Program-made: the position numbers and the translations under genes
Part shown: positions 51,274-60,975 of the stretch, one piece after another
Layout of the letters: the number at the start of each line of letters is the position of its first letter
How positions within the stretch are numbered: the stretch's first letter is position 1
The notes under the pieces: generated by a model
Told to the model about the DNA's origin: nothing
Databases searched by the model: none
What the model saw: only the letters and a program-made list of their open reading frames with translations
NCBI RefSeq assembly: GCF_003664035.1
Contig: NZ_RCCK01000010.1
Location: forward strand, 248,001-312,000
Length of the DNA: 64,000 nucleotides
From: Pedobacter alluvionis
GTDB taxonomy: Bacteria; Bacteroidota; Bacteroidia; Sphingobacteriales; Sphingobacteriaceae
Direction: 5' to 3'

Positions 51274-51638
51274 GTTTTTAAATTAAAAGCTTTAGAGATT
51301 GGATGGCTGTGGATTTCTTATCTTTTTTTACATAAAGATATAAGATTTAATCATATACATGCCAAATAGCCATGAAATTTTCGGATTTACATCTGTCACA
51401 CTTGAAAGAAAATCTACATTTTCCCACCATTCTAATTTTGATTTGAATAGATTGTCAATATATTATTTTTCAAAAAGCTGTAATCTGAATACCATCTTCA
51501 ATGTGCACTAAAAATATCTCATTATTTAATAATTTTTAGTCAAATCCTTTATCTTTATTGCTCGGCTTCACTCAAAACTATGGAAGTAAAAAAACATTCA
51601 GGTTTCTAATCAAGGATTGTTTAATCCTGTTGCCACTT
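51274..51638. other. AT-rich region upstream of the DUF4157 gene
   Basis: No gene is supported. It probably includes the promoter of the leftward DUF4157 gene. An AT-rich frame from 51558 leads into the remnant listed next. Confidence 0.4.
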
Positions 51639-51831
51639 AAAAATACAGATGCTAAACTGTTCTATGCTAATTCTGTAGTCTCACAAAGTCTGGGGATTCG
51701 GGAATTAAGGAAGAAGATTGCTAACAAAGAATTCGAAAGAACTGCCTCCTAAAAGACAATTAGAACAAAAAATACACAGCATTTTAATTGAAGCTAAAGA
51801 AAGGATTGAGAGAAGTAAGCTCTTGGGGTAG
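51639..51831 (+). pseudogene. Remnant of a DUF1016/YhcG-type nuclease gene
   Basis: One frame reads KNTDAKLFYANSVVSQS then LGIRELRKKIANKEFERTAS and stop, which resembles the N-terminal DUF1016 pattern (FY...WSxRELxxxI...yeR). A second frame overlapping it continues KELPPKRQLEQKIHSI and LIEAKERIERSKLLG to a stop at 51829-51831, which resembles the tail of such a protein. The middle, including the PD-(D/E)XK nuclease domain, is missing. It appears to be an internal deletion of an accessory nuclease gene. Confidence 0.5.
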
Positions 51832-51874
51832 ATAAATACCAGCTGTGTAAAGTCAGTACATAAAAACAGAAATC

Positions 51875-51988
51875 ATGATTAAATCAATTGAGGAAGGGCG
51901 TAAAGAGGATGGTAACAGATCGATTGCTGATAAAATAATTAAGAGGCTTCACGACTTAGAGAAGCGCTCATTCTTACTTAAAGATTAA
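51875..51988 (+). pseudogene. Short 37-codon frame, likely a gene-start fragment
   Basis: It reads MIKSIEEGRKEDGNRS then IADKIIKRLHDLEKRSFLLKD. The middle part resembles the start of sacsin-type or DUF3883-linked ATPases (xxIIxRLxxLEK followed by RWxWELLQNA), but here the sequence changes after LEK and stops. I read it as a fragment of a defence-type gene with low certainty. Confidence 0.3.
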
Positions 51989-52005
51989 ATTGACATTAAA
52001 TCATT

Positions 52006-52167
52006 ATGTCGAGAGAACCCGTAATGTTCTATTGCGGTCGAAATAATTTATCAATACGGTTTCCCGTAACAGCAGAACGGTTTTTTAACCTACTTTCGGA
52101 ATTTAAACGATCTTTTTTAGAACATCCGTTAATATGGATAAAAGAAAAATTAAATGACAACAAATAA
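52006..52167 (+). CDS. Small hypothetical protein (53 aa)
   Basis: An intact 53-codon frame with ATG: MSREPVMFYCGRNNLSIRFP then VTAERFFNLLSEFKRSF and an ending of IKEKLNDNK. The amino-acid make-up looks protein-like, but there is no family I recognise, and it lies among gene remnants, so it could itself be a fragment. It ends 207 bases before sbcD. Confidence 0.35.
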   Translation: MSREPVMFYCGRNNLSIRFPVTAERFFNLLSEFKRSFLEHPLIWIKEKLNDNK

Positions 52168-52374
52168 AACCAGCTTAATAATTTTTATTTGTTAATTTGC
52201 TAAATTAACAGGCTCGAACCGAATATAAATTCCCCCACAAGGTATACTGTAAAAGCAAATCTGATCAGTCTCTTTATTTCAAGATAGAGACTACTAGTGC
52301 TGCATTACTTTTCATCTTGAGGCTCAGGATTATTTTCTTTCAGGCGCATGCTATTTTGAAGCCGACAAGCAATT

Positions 52375-53610
52375 ATGAAAATATTACATACTGCAGACTG
52401 GCACATAGGCCAGCTATTTCATGAATACGACCGTAGCGACGAACACCAACAGTTTCTAAACTGGCTGGTACAACTGTTACAAACAAAACAAATTGATGTC
52501 CTGCTGATCAGCGGCGATGTTTTCGATATATCCAATCCATCGGCCCAATCCATCAGAATGTTTTATACGTTCTTAAACCAGGCCACAACTGCAAATCCGG
52601 GTTTGCAAATTATCATTACTGCCGGCAATCACGATTCCGCATCACGGCTGGAAGCGCCAAAGCCACTGCTGCAATCGTCCAATGTTCATATTATTGGACT
52701 GGTTGAAAAAGATGCAGAAGGCAACATTGATTATGAAAAATTGCTCGTACCGATATACGATGCTTCCGGAAATATCAGAATATACTGCCTTGCCATACCT
52801 TTCCTGCGTATGGGCGATTATCCAACGATAGCTGATTGCGCAAATCCTTATACCGAAGGGGTAACCGAATTATATAAAGAAGCATTCGCTCATGCACAGC
52901 AGAAAAAGCAAAACGGGCAGGTCATCATCGCCATGGGGCACCTGCATACCCATCACGCCGAAATAACAGAACTGGATAAAACCGAAAGGCTCATCATGGG
53001 AGGCGTAGAATGTATTCCCGCCACTGCTTTTCATCCCGACATCAAATACGTCGCACTAGGCCACATTCATAAAGCACAACGCATTGGCGGAAAAGAACAT
53101 GTCCGTTATTCAGGCAGTCCATTGCCCATGTCCTTTTCAGAAATCAATTACAAACATCAGGTCATCGTTTTTGATCTCGATCAGGAAATCAACAACCTCG
53201 AAGCTGTAGAAATCCCATTATTTATACCCCTTCAAAGAATTCCGCTAAGCCATCAGCCGCTGCATGAGGTTATAGCCCTGTTAGCGCAATTACCGGAGAA
53301 GGATTCAGCTTCAAAAACAACCCCTTATCTGGAAGTACGGATATTGCTGGATGGGCCCGAGCCCGCCTTGCGGCATAAAGTAGAAACTGCACTGGTGGGC
53401 AAAAATGTCAGGCTTGCCAAAATTGATGTGAAATATGCCGCTTCTTCACAAGAGGCACCTGAGTTTATCACACCTGAAAAACTAAACGAACTGCAACCCA
53501 TTGATGTATTTGGCAAAGTATACCAATCCAGATACAATAGCGAAGTACCAACCGAAATCCTGCAGCTTTTCCAGCAAGTAGCGCAGGAAGTAAACCAAAC
53601 AGCCGAATAA
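52375..53610 (+). CDS. sbcD: Exonuclease subunit SbcD (Mre11-type)
   Basis: This 411-residue protein shows all metallophosphoesterase motifs: DWH at 8-10, GDVFD from residue 47, GNHD at 84-87, GHLHTHHAE and GHIHKAQ. With SbcC it forms an ATP-dependent nuclease that opens DNA hairpins, long palindromes and protein-blocked ends. One base separates its stop from the sbcC ATG, so the two are coupled. Length is normal. Confidence 0.97.
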   Translation: MKILHTADWHIGQLFHEYDRSDEHQQFLNWLVQLLQTKQIDVLLISGDVFDISNPSAQSIRMFYTFLNQATTANPGLQIIITAGNHDSASRLEAPKPLLQSSNVHIIGLVEKDAEGNIDYEKLLVPIYDASGNIRIYCLAIPFLRMGDYPTIADCANPYTEGVTELYKEAFAHAQQKKQNGQVIIAMGHLHTHHAEITELDKTERLIMGGVECIPATAFHPDIKYVALGHIHKAQRIGGKEHVRYSGSPLPMSFSEINYKHQVIVFDLDQEINNLEAVEIPLFIPLQRIPLSHQPLHEVIALLAQLPEKDSASKTTPYLEVRILLDGPEPALRHKVETALVGKNVRLAKIDVKYAASSQEAPEFITPEKLNELQPIDVFGKVYQSRYNSEVPTEILQLFQQVAQEVNQTAE

Positions 53611-53611
53611 A

Positions 53612-56600
53612 ATGAAGATACTAGCCATACGCATCAAAAATCTTGCTTCACTGGAAGGCAACACGGAAATAGACTTTACGGCTGAACCGCTATGCTCGGC
53701 AGGAATATTTGCCATTACCGGAGCTACCGGCGCAGGAAAATCGACCATATTAGATGCCCTTTGCCTTGCCCTATATGGCAAAACGCCCAGGTACCTGCAG
53801 GCAAGAGAAACCGGAATAGAAATCAAGGATGTGCAAGGCAGCACGCTCAGTCAGGGAGACGTACGCAGTATCCTGCGCGATGGAACGGCTGATGGATTTG
53901 CCGAAGTCGATTTCAAAGGAATAGACGGACAATACTACCGTGCCACCTGGAGTGTACGCCGGGCCAGAAACAAAGCAGAAGGCAGTATGCAGGCTGATTC
54001 GGTTACGCTAAAAAACATCACTTCCAATATCGACATTCCAGGCAGAAAGCCAGAAACCCTAAACGAAATAACACGCCTTGTCGGCCTGAATTTTGAACAA
54101 TTTACCCGGTCGGTATTATTGGCACAAGGCGATTTCACCGCCTTTATGAAAGCCAACAGGGATGAAAAATCCTCATTGCTCGAAAAGCTTACCGGAACAC
54201 ACATCTATTCTGAAATTTCTAAAAAGATTTTCGAAAAATACAAAGCAGAAGAACTGCTGCTACGTGACCTTAATCTTCGTAAGGAAGGAATCATTACCCT
54301 TACCGAAGAAGAACTACAAGCCTTGTCAAACGATCAGGAGATTTTAGAAAGCCAGATTAAAAGCCTGGAAAACGAGATCGAAAAACTAACCGCAGAAATC
54401 AGCTGGCACGAGCAGCTTGCCAAACTGCAAAGCAACCATGATGAAGCACAAATAGCATTACGGCTGGCCACCGAAGCTAAAACATTAGCCCTGCCACGCA
54501 GGCAAAAACTACAAACAGTTGAGCAGGCACAACAAACCAGAAGCTGGGCAGATGCCCTTAAACATGCGCAACAGCAGCATACTGAAAAAACAACAGCATT
54601 TACAGCGCTAAAGGGAACCATCGCCAACCTGCAAGCGCAAAAAGAAAGCCTTGATACACAGCTCGGGCTGGCTGAAAACCATCTTTCAGAAAAAAACAAA
54701 GCCCTTGCCGATGCCCTGCCCTTACTGGAACAGGCCAGGAAACTGGATACCTTGCTGGCAGAGAAAAAAGAACAGGTAGAAAAACTCAAAGAAGAAGCTG
54801 AAAATGCTGCTGAAGCAAACAATAAACACCATACCGTACTAACCGTTAAACAAGAAGAATTCGCCAACCTTATTACTCAAATAAAAAGCATCACCGACTG
54901 GAAGACAGAAAACACAGATCGTAGCCCGGTTGCCGAAAATAAAGAGCTCATCCTGTCCAAACTGAAGGATGCCCAAAAGCTTTTGGAAACCTTGCAAACC
55001 TCTGCTACAAACCTGGCTCAGTTACAGGCCAAAATCAAGACAGACGAAGCCCAAAAGACAAGCATTGAGGACAATTGGAAGCAGCAGCAACAAAATTTAG
55101 AAAACCTAAAGAAAAGTTACGATACGCAAGCCAAAGAGTTGCTATTAACGCAAATCGAAACCTTAAACCTCCACAAAACCGAAACAGACCGTCAGGTAGA
55201 AGACACGATAAAAGCACAGGGGCATTGGCAACTGCTTTATAATGCGTTAACGGAGCTGGAAGCCTTAAACCAGAAACAGCTTCAGGATCTGGCTGATTAT
55301 GAAACCAAACAGGAAACAGTACAAAAACTAACCCAGCAACTGCCTGTCGAAAAGGCGCAAAAAGATACTGCTTACCAACTCCTGCGGCAAGCCCGTATGG
55401 CTTCGGCCGAAAATGTAGAAACACTTAGGGAAGCTTTGGTAAACGATGAGCCCTGTCCTGTATGTGGCAGCACCAGTCATCCGTATGTGGTACATAATCC
55501 GCAATTGGAAAATGTATTGGCACAACTGGAAAAATCCTATCAGGAAAAAGAACAAAGCTATCGTGACTGCTATAGCCAGCACAATGCCTTGCAACAAGAA
55601 AGCAACACGCTACAACAAACTACCCAACGCCGGGGCGAAGATATTAAAGCAAAGCAATCGGCATTAGCAACCAAAAAGCAAGCCTGGGAACAATTCGATA
55701 GTGCCCGGGAAAGCCAGGCCATAGCCGATGCAAAAAAAGCAGACTGGATTGAAGATAAATTACAATCCCTCAAAACAAAACAAGCCAATTTGCAGGGGCA
55801 AATACAGGTTCATACCGACAAAAAGCAACAGCTGGAAACAGTCAAAGTTCAGATAGACCAGCTAAAAGAAAATACAGATCACCTTGCCAGCCAAATAAAA
55901 GACATTCAGAGCAAGCTATCTGTCTATCGCGAACAGCAAAGCAGCAACACCAGAGAACGGGACCAGGCAAGCACCGATCTTAATGGCGTAGAACAGCTCC
56001 TCTCGCCCTATTTTACCGCTTCAGACTGGATGGGAAACTGGAAAGCCAACCCTGTAGTTTTCGTAGAACGGATTGACGCATTTGCCCGCAACTGGAAAGA
56101 AAACACCGAAAAACTGGAGCAATATACCCGCCAAAAAGCAGCACTCGAAGCCACACTAAATGAACTCGGAAACCAGTCGAAGAGCCTTGCAGCAGAAGCC
56201 AGTAAAAAAACGGAAGCCCACCTGGTACAACATAACATCCATCTGGACCTAACCCGGCAACGCAATGCCCTATTTGGAGGACAATCTGCTGAAGAAGCTG
56301 AAAGCAGACTAAAACAGTCCCAAACCCAAGCCCAGCAACAGCTCGAACAACTTAAAGAAACCAGGCAACAACTTAATATTGATAGCACAAAAGCCCAAAC
56401 CCAAAAAGAAGAATTAGCCGCCACATTAGCAACTTTGGATGCCGAAGCCCAAAAAACAGTGCAAAAAATACAGGATTGGCTTAACGATTACAACCAAAAA
56501 AACAATCAAACGCTAAATATTGATGCACTCCACGACTTATTGACATTGAGTAACGATTGGATTAACACAGAACGGGTTGCGCTGCAAACGATTGAAGAAG

Positions 56601-57346
56601 AAGTGACCAAAGCCAGCAGTATCCTGTCAGAACGAAAACAGGCCTTCGACAACCATAAACAAAATGGTGCATCTGAACGTCCGCTTGAGGAACTCAGTGC
56701 CCTTAATACCCTTGCAAAATCAGAGGCAGAAGAAAAGAAACATAAAAAAGGAGAAAACAGCTTCCGCCTGCAACAAGACGAAGCCAATAAAAACAGGATA
56801 GGCGACCTGCTGAAAAATATAACAACACAAGCCGCCATTACAGAAAACTGGAGCAAACTCAACGAAATCATCGGTTCTGCTGATGGTAAAAAATTCCGCC
56901 AGATTGCACAGGAATACACCCTTGATGTCTTGCTGGGTTATGCCAACATCCACCTTCAGGCACTCACCAGCCGATACAAAATTGAGCGCATCCCGTCATC
57001 ACTTGGCCTCCAGGTGGTAGATCAGGACATGGGCGATGAAGTGCGTACCGTTTATTCCCTTTCGGGTGGCGAATCATTCCTGGTATCACTTGCCTTAGCC
57101 CTGGGCCTCGCCTCTTTATCATCCAGCCGCATGAAAGTGGAATCTTTATTTATTGACGAAGGTTTTGGTTCGTTAGACCCAACCACACTCAATATCGCCA
57201 TGGATGCTTTGGAAAGGCTGCACAATCAGGGTCGCAAAGTAGGCGTCATCTCACACGTGCAGGAAATGACGGAAAGAATTCCGGTACAGATTAAGGTGAG
57301 TAAACAGCAGAGCGGGAAGAGTAAGGTGGAGGTGATTGGGTATTAA
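53612..57346 (+). CDS. sbcC: Exonuclease subunit SbcC (Rad50-type SMC ATPase)
   Basis: This 1244-residue protein is the SMC-like ATPase partner of SbcD. The N-terminal Walker A is GATGAGKS at 37-44. Two long coiled-coil arms, rich in Glu, Gln and Lys, flank a zinc hook with CPVC at Cys615-Cys618. The C-terminal lobe has the ABC signature LSGGESF from residue 1150 and Walker B FIDEGFGSLD with Asp1182-Glu1183. The organism carries many REP-like palindromes, which are the kind of structure this enzyme acts on. Second gene of sbcDC. Confidence 0.97.
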   Translation: MKILAIRIKNLASLEGNTEIDFTAEPLCSAGIFAITGATGAGKSTILDALCLALYGKTPRYLQARETGIEIKDVQGSTLSQGDVRSILRDGTADGFAEVDFKGIDGQYYRATWSVRRARNKAEGSMQADSVTLKNITSNIDIPGRKPETLNEITRLVGLNFEQFTRSVLLAQGDFTAFMKANRDEKSSLLEKLTGTHIYSEISKKIFEKYKAEELLLRDLNLRKEGIITLTEEELQALSNDQEILESQIKSLENEIEKLTAEISWHEQLAKLQSNHDEAQIALRLATEAKTLALPRRQKLQTVEQAQQTRSWADALKHAQQQHTEKTTAFTALKGTIANLQAQKESLDTQLGLAENHLSEKNKALADALPLLEQARKLDTLLAEKKEQVEKLKEEAENAAEANNKHHTVLTVKQEEFANLITQIKSITDWKTENTDRSPVAENKELILSKLKDAQKLLETLQTSATNLAQLQAKIKTDEAQKTSIEDNWKQQQQNLENLKKSYDTQAKELLLTQIETLNLHKTETDRQVEDTIKAQGHWQLLYNALTELEALNQKQLQDLADYETKQETVQKLTQQLPVEKAQKDTAYQLLRQARMASAENVETLREALVNDEPCPVCGSTSHPYVVHNPQLENVLAQLEKSYQEKEQSYRDCYSQHNALQQESNTLQQTTQRRGEDIKAKQSALATKKQAWEQFDSARESQAIADAKKADWIEDKLQSLKTKQANLQGQIQVHTDKKQQLETVKVQIDQLKENTDHLASQIKDIQSKLSVYREQQSSNTRERDQASTDLNGVEQLLSPYFTASDWMGNWKANPVVFVERIDAFARNWKENTEKLEQYTRQKAALEATLNELGNQSKSLAAEASKKTEAHLVQHNIHLDLTRQRNALFGGQSAEEAESRLKQSQTQAQQQLEQLKETRQQLNIDSTKAQTQKEELAATLATLDAEAQKTVQKIQDWLNDYNQKNNQTLNIDALHDLLTLSNDWINTERVALQTIEEEVTKASSILSERKQAFDNHKQNGASERPLEELSALNTLAKSEAEEKKHKKGENSFRLQQDEANKNRIGDLLKNITTQAAITENWSKLNEIIGSADGKKFRQIAQEYTLDVLLGYANIHLQALTSRYKIERIPSSLGLQVVDQDMGDEVRTVYSLSGGESFLVSLALALGLASLSSSRMKVESLFIDEGFGSLDPTTLNIAMDALERLHNQGRKVGVISHVQEMTERIPVQIKVSKQQSGKSKVEVIGY

Positions 57347-57904
57347 TTATGAAAAAATATAAAAATAAGCGCTTTATAAATTAAAGGAGTTAGATCATTC
57401 GTGTCAGATGGCAACTTAAAAAGGAATACAAAAATGAAATAGAAAACAAGGATTTTGAGGTATTAAAAGAAGAGATTACATGGTTGTTAGGCCCTCGCTA
57501 AAAAGTGTCTTTTAAGTGAGCAGGTTTACGGCTGAGTGAGGTGTTTGTATCGGTATTTCCGGTGCTGGCTGCTTAACAATGTGAAATTTAGTTCGGCTTT
57601 GTCCCTTCGCTGTCTCCCGGGGGGCGGGCCATGGACTGGTATCTTTTGTTCCAAAAGGATACCAGTCCATTATCAATGGCTGAAGATTTTATTTTGGTTG
57701 CATCTATTGCGGTGCTTAATGTCCATTTCACCACGGTAACCAACGGTTTCTCCACATTAATGCCGGGTTTTAATGGCCAGCAGCTGACCGCTCGCTAGGT
57801 CCATATATCTGCCATTTTATTGCTCGTACTCGTTTGGTTCAGGCACTAAAGGTACCTGAATGACCATTTTAAATATTATCATTTGCTTACGGTATTTCGT
57901 TGCT
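57347..57904. other. 558-base gap with a strong hairpin and possible gene scraps
   Basis: No intact gene is seen. A frame without a start around 57396-57501 ends KDFEVLKEEITWLLGPR, which looks like the tail of a lost gene. At about 57629-57672, TGGACTGGTATCTTTT faces AAAAGGATACCAGTCCA, a near-perfect hairpin of about 16 bp around GTTCC; it recalls, but does not match, the hairpin ending the 281-bp repeats. Frames at 57536-57739 and after are interrupted. The region lies between convergent genes. Confidence 0.5.
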
Positions 57905-58576
57905 TTACAACTGCACAATATTATTCCTTATGGCAAAGGTTACTAACCCGGTTACATTGCGTGATCCTGTTTTCAACAATAAATTATTGCGATGCCCGTT
58001 AACCGTTTTTACGCTGATAAATAGCTTTTCGGCAATTTCATCAGCGGTAAATTGTTGGCAGGTTAATTTTAGTACTTCTTCCTCGCGCGGAGAAATATAG
58101 GTGAGTAGCTTTTTGCCGGGTTTAGCTTTTTTTGCCATACTGTCCTGAATTGCTTTAAGTACCCGGCTATTGATATAACTCCCTTTTTCGGCAATAGCAA
58201 CAATTGCCTGGTATACTTCTAATGGGTTACAATCTTTAACCAGGTAGCCGTGGGCTCCATTCTTGATTAATTCGGCCATAAAGTTTTCATCGTTATGTAC
58301 GGAAAGAATCAGCACCTTAATTTCTGGAAACTTTTCGGCAAGTGCTATAGTCAAATGCAGGCCGCTATATTCTTTTTTATCTAGCGGCGGCAAAGAGAGG
58401 TCAACCATTAGTATATCCGGCAAATCGGTTAATTTCTCTAACTTATCAATTACAGAAAAACCATCCGCGCTTTCAAAAACAATTTCAAAAATATCCCAGT
58501 TGATCAATATGGCCTTAATACCTTCTCTAAAAAGTAATTGATCTTCCACTATACCCACTTTAATTTTACTTTTCAT
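57905..58576 (-). CDS. NarL/FixJ-type response regulator (REC-LuxR HTH)
   Basis: This 223-residue protein has a receiver at residues 5-130 with acidic pair Glu11-Asp12 and phospho-acceptor Asp59 (ILMVDLSLPP), and a LuxR HTH at about 155-215 (LTYISPREEEVLKLTCQQFTADEIAEKL in part). A few extra residues (LDKKEYSG) follow the phosphorylation site. It is the last gene of a leftward operon and lies 18 bases after the kinase gene that very likely phosphorylates it. Confidence 0.94.
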   Translation of the reverse strand: MKSKIKVGIVEDQLLFREGIKAILINWDIFEIVFESADGFSVIDKLEKLTDLPDILMVDLSLPPLDKKEYSGLHLTIALAEKFPEIKVLILSVHNDENFMAELIKNGAHGYLVKDCNPLEVYQAIVAIAEKGSYINSRVLKAIQDSMAKKAKPGKKLLTYISPREEEVLKLTCQQFTADEIAEKLFISVKTVNGHRNNLLLKTGSRNVTGLVTFAIRNNIVQL

Positions 58577-58594
58577 AACAATATGTTTAGGTTG

Positions 58595-59377
58595 TTAAAT
58601 TACCGGGATTGTAAGGGTAGCTTTTATGCCTTTTGCGGCCCCGTTGCAGTACTCAAATTGGCCATTCATTGCTTTTGCCCGTGCCTCCATGCTTATAATG
58701 CCCAAGCCTCGCTGGGTACCTGCAGTGTCCGAAAAACCTTGTCCATCGTCTTCAAAGTTAACGGTTAGGGTATTGCTTAAGCAATCGAATTCTAAATTAA
58801 CATGTTTGGCACCTGCATGTTTAATGGTGTTGTTGATCAACTCCATAATGACGCGGTAAATACCCAACGCTACCGGCCATTCAATTACCGGCCATTCGCA
58901 CTTCACAGTAAAGTAAATCTCTATTTCGCCAGATTGATTAATGTTATCCACAACAGATTCAATTGTTTTTACCAAGCCAAATGTTTCTAATTGTGGCGGC
59001 ATCAGTTGATGGCTTATATTTCTCACACTTGAGATGGCTGTATCCGATAGGCTGATCAGGTTTTGAAGGCCTTTAGCAGATGATGTTTCCAGCATGGTAC
59101 TTTCTTGTTTCTGACTCATTAATATCAGGTTCATTTTAATAATGGATATTACGGCACCAATTTCGTCGTGTAAATCACTTGCTATCCGTTTCCTTTCTTC
59201 TTCCTGAACCATAATGCTGTTGCGTAATAGTTCATCTTGCTGTGCCGATTTTAATTCAGCCTTCTCAAGGTCAAGCTCAATCAGGTTTCTTTGAAAGTTT
59301 TGATAAAGCAATACTACGCCAACCGCTATAATAAAAAGCGCAACAGTAAAGGGTACGATGATATCAACTATATTCAC
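58595..59377 (-). CDS. Sensor histidine kinase of the HisKA_3 (NarX-like) type
   Basis: This 260-residue kinase has one N-terminal membrane helix (about 6-26) and almost no periplasmic part, a short coiled coil, HisKA_3 with His70 in RIASDLHDEIGAV, and a HATPase domain with NTIKHAGA, DDGQGF and RGLGIISM. Since it lacks a sensing domain, the seven-helix protein encoded upstream (4-base overlap, ATGA-type) probably acts as the sensor. It pairs with the LuxR-type regulator. Confidence 0.94.
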   Translation of the reverse strand: MNIVDIIVPFTVALFIIAVGVVLLYQNFQRNLIELDLEKAELKSAQQDELLRNSIMVQEEERKRIASDLHDEIGAVISIIKMNLILMSQKQESTMLETSSAKGLQNLISLSDTAISSVRNISHQLMPPQLETFGLVKTIESVVDNINQSGEIEIYFTVKCEWPVIEWPVALGIYRVIMELINNTIKHAGAKHVNLEFDCLSNTLTVNFEDDGQGFSDTAGTQRGLGIISMEARAKAMNGQFEYCNGAAKGIKATLTIPVI

Positions 59378-60027
59378 TTGTATTTAACGTGTTTCCAAAC
59401 AGCTATGATAAAACAGGAATACATAATTACCGATGCCAGATCATTATATACCCAAATATAATTTACCATATTTTTATTGACATTTATAATTAAAAAATTA
59501 GAAAAATAATATATCAATAAGGTTGAAGAAAGATTGATAAAAAGCCCGGAATTAATAAGTGTAACCGTTTTACCTATCGGGGTTTTATTCATCCCGGACC
59601 GGGGGTCTAACAGTGCGATAAACGCAAAAATAGATAGGATAATTAAAACAATGGCCTTGGTAATAAGTGCGTAAGTATTAAATGAGTTTACGTGCTGTAA
59701 AAAGATGCTATTAACGATAGAAAGTGTAACGAAAACGGTGACGAGAACGAAAAAGATTCTTTTATCAAGATACGGCTTCAGAAACGAATAATAAAAATGT
59801 GTCAGCAGGACGAACTCTATCGGCACATCTATATGTAACAGGAATAAGTTGTTGTGTTTAAAAAGAGACAGTATTAATTGAGAAATTTGAATAATACTGT
59901 TAAATATCAATAGCAGTTTAAATGAGAATAACCTTTGATCAAACTTTTTAAAATAAACGAATGCCAATATACCTGCCAGTAATGGCGGAATATTTGATGC
60001 TAATAATATAAAACGAACCGTGGACAT
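59374..60027 (-). CDS. Seven-helix membrane protein linked to a histidine kinase
   Basis: This 217-residue protein is almost entirely hydrophobic with about seven membrane helices (roughly 5-25, 34-54, 62-84, 90-110, 120-142, 153-180, 192-213). It has no family I can name with certainty. Its gene overlaps the kinase start by four bases, so it is translationally coupled. The likely role is the membrane sensor of the two-component system (inference from context). Confidence 0.75.
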   Translation of the reverse strand: MSTVRFILLASNIPPLLAGILAFVYFKKFDQRLFSFKLLLIFNSIIQISQLILSLFKHNNLFLLHIDVPIEFVLLTHFYYSFLKPYLDKRIFFVLVTVFVTLSIVNSIFLQHVNSFNTYALITKAIVLIILSIFAFIALLDPRSGMNKTPIGKTVTLINSGLFINLSSTLLIYYFSNFLIINVNKNMVNYIWVYNDLASVIMYSCFIIAVWKHVKYK

Positions 60028-60054
60028 ATTGCTATTTTACTTCAATAACCTTTA

Positions 60055-60675
60055 CTATTCTTGTATTGTGCAAGGCGGGCAAGGATTATTTAAATCTAAA
60101 TAATATATATCGTCGGTATCTGTCATAGCGTGTTTTTGACTATCAGGGGTTACTTTAGATGTCGGAAAAATATTACAGAATATACATTCTTTACACGGGT
60201 TTACCCATAATTCTCCATTAAGGTAACATAGATTTCCGTCTTTTTTAAAATATAAATTTCGCCATGGCTTGGAAGATATATCAATTGGCCTTACATAAAC
60301 TTTGATAGAGTCGTTTATAAATCCAAGTTTTGTTTCGAGCCTTATCTTTGAACATTGCACATAATTATATAGGTCGGCATTATTTAAACCAAGAGAAAGT
60401 AACACATCCGTGCTGTTAATGATGTCTCCGTTAAATGGTACTTTAATCTTATTGGTATCTAAATTTTTAAATATTATTTTAGAAATGCTGTCAAAATTTG
60501 CCATGTTTTGGTTAGCGGCTTTGTAAGTAACTAATCTGCGGCTTATCGAGTCTGGCGAAATGGGATTAGCTACTGGCCTGTTCCAACCGCAATTAATTTT
60601 ACATACGATTACAACTATGCATACTGCAATAATTGCCAGAAGTAAAGGAATGATGATTTTTTTGGATAGTTTCAT
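60055..60675 (-). CDS. Membrane-anchored cysteine-rich hypothetical protein
   Basis: This 206-residue protein has one N-terminal hydrophobic helix (about 7-25) and then a soluble part, probably outside the inner membrane. The C-terminal third carries cysteines in CYLNGELWVNPCKECIFC and CPPC (NNPCPPCTIQE), like a metal-binding or redox-active cluster. I do not recognise the family. It is the first gene of the leftward operon with the seven-helix protein (27 bases on), kinase and regulator, so it may feed signal into that system. Confidence 0.65.
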   Translation of the reverse strand: MKLSKKIIIPLLLAIIAVCIVVIVCKINCGWNRPVANPISPDSISRRLVTYKAANQNMANFDSISKIIFKNLDTNKIKVPFNGDIINSTDVLLSLGLNNADLYNYVQCSKIRLETKLGFINDSIKVYVRPIDISSKPWRNLYFKKDGNLCYLNGELWVNPCKECIFCNIFPTSKVTPDSQKHAMTDTDDIYYLDLNNPCPPCTIQE

Positions 60676-60975
60676 TGGTTTGAGGCTTAATTATTTTGTA
60701 CAATAATAATCATATTATTATTACATAGCTATGATATACATACACAAACAGGTATTTATACCTATGCTTTGTATGGAGAACCAATATTTATACCTGTTTA
60801 TCATATCCCTTATTTATCCTCTTACCCGCTGTTTTAACAATTTTCATCTTTACACTGTCAAAATCAATTGATAGTGGAGCAGAACCCACCTGAAAAAACG
60901 AACTGCCTGTACAGTTAAAAACAGGGGCGGCAATCCGAAAAGCCTGTAGAGTAGGAAAATTAAAAAAGTAAAATT
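60676..60975. promoter_or_regulatory. Divergent promoter region with a repeated TATTTATACCT motif
   Basis: The 11-mer TATTTATACCT occurs at 60753-60763 and 60785-60795, 32 bases apart (about three helical turns). The first copy is part of the palindrome AGGTATTTATACCT. The region separates the leftward two-component operon from the rightward Vps62-like gene, so these could be operator sites for the LuxR-type regulator. The 90 bases before 60976 contain small hairpins such as AACTG...CAGTT, but I recognise no riboswitch. Confidence 0.5.

Noticed and set aside
54334-54867. 177-codon minus-strand frame within sbcC, rich in Ser and Cys
   Set aside because: It mirrors the Glu/Gln/Lys-rich coiled coil on the other strand; no independent start or family signal.
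57536-57739. 67-codon frame near the long hairpin after sbcC
   Set aside because: Non-protein-like composition, spans the hairpin, and no start context.
60880-60975. Riboswitch in the leader of the Vps62-like gene
   Set aside because: Small hairpins exist but none of the known conserved cores could be matched.
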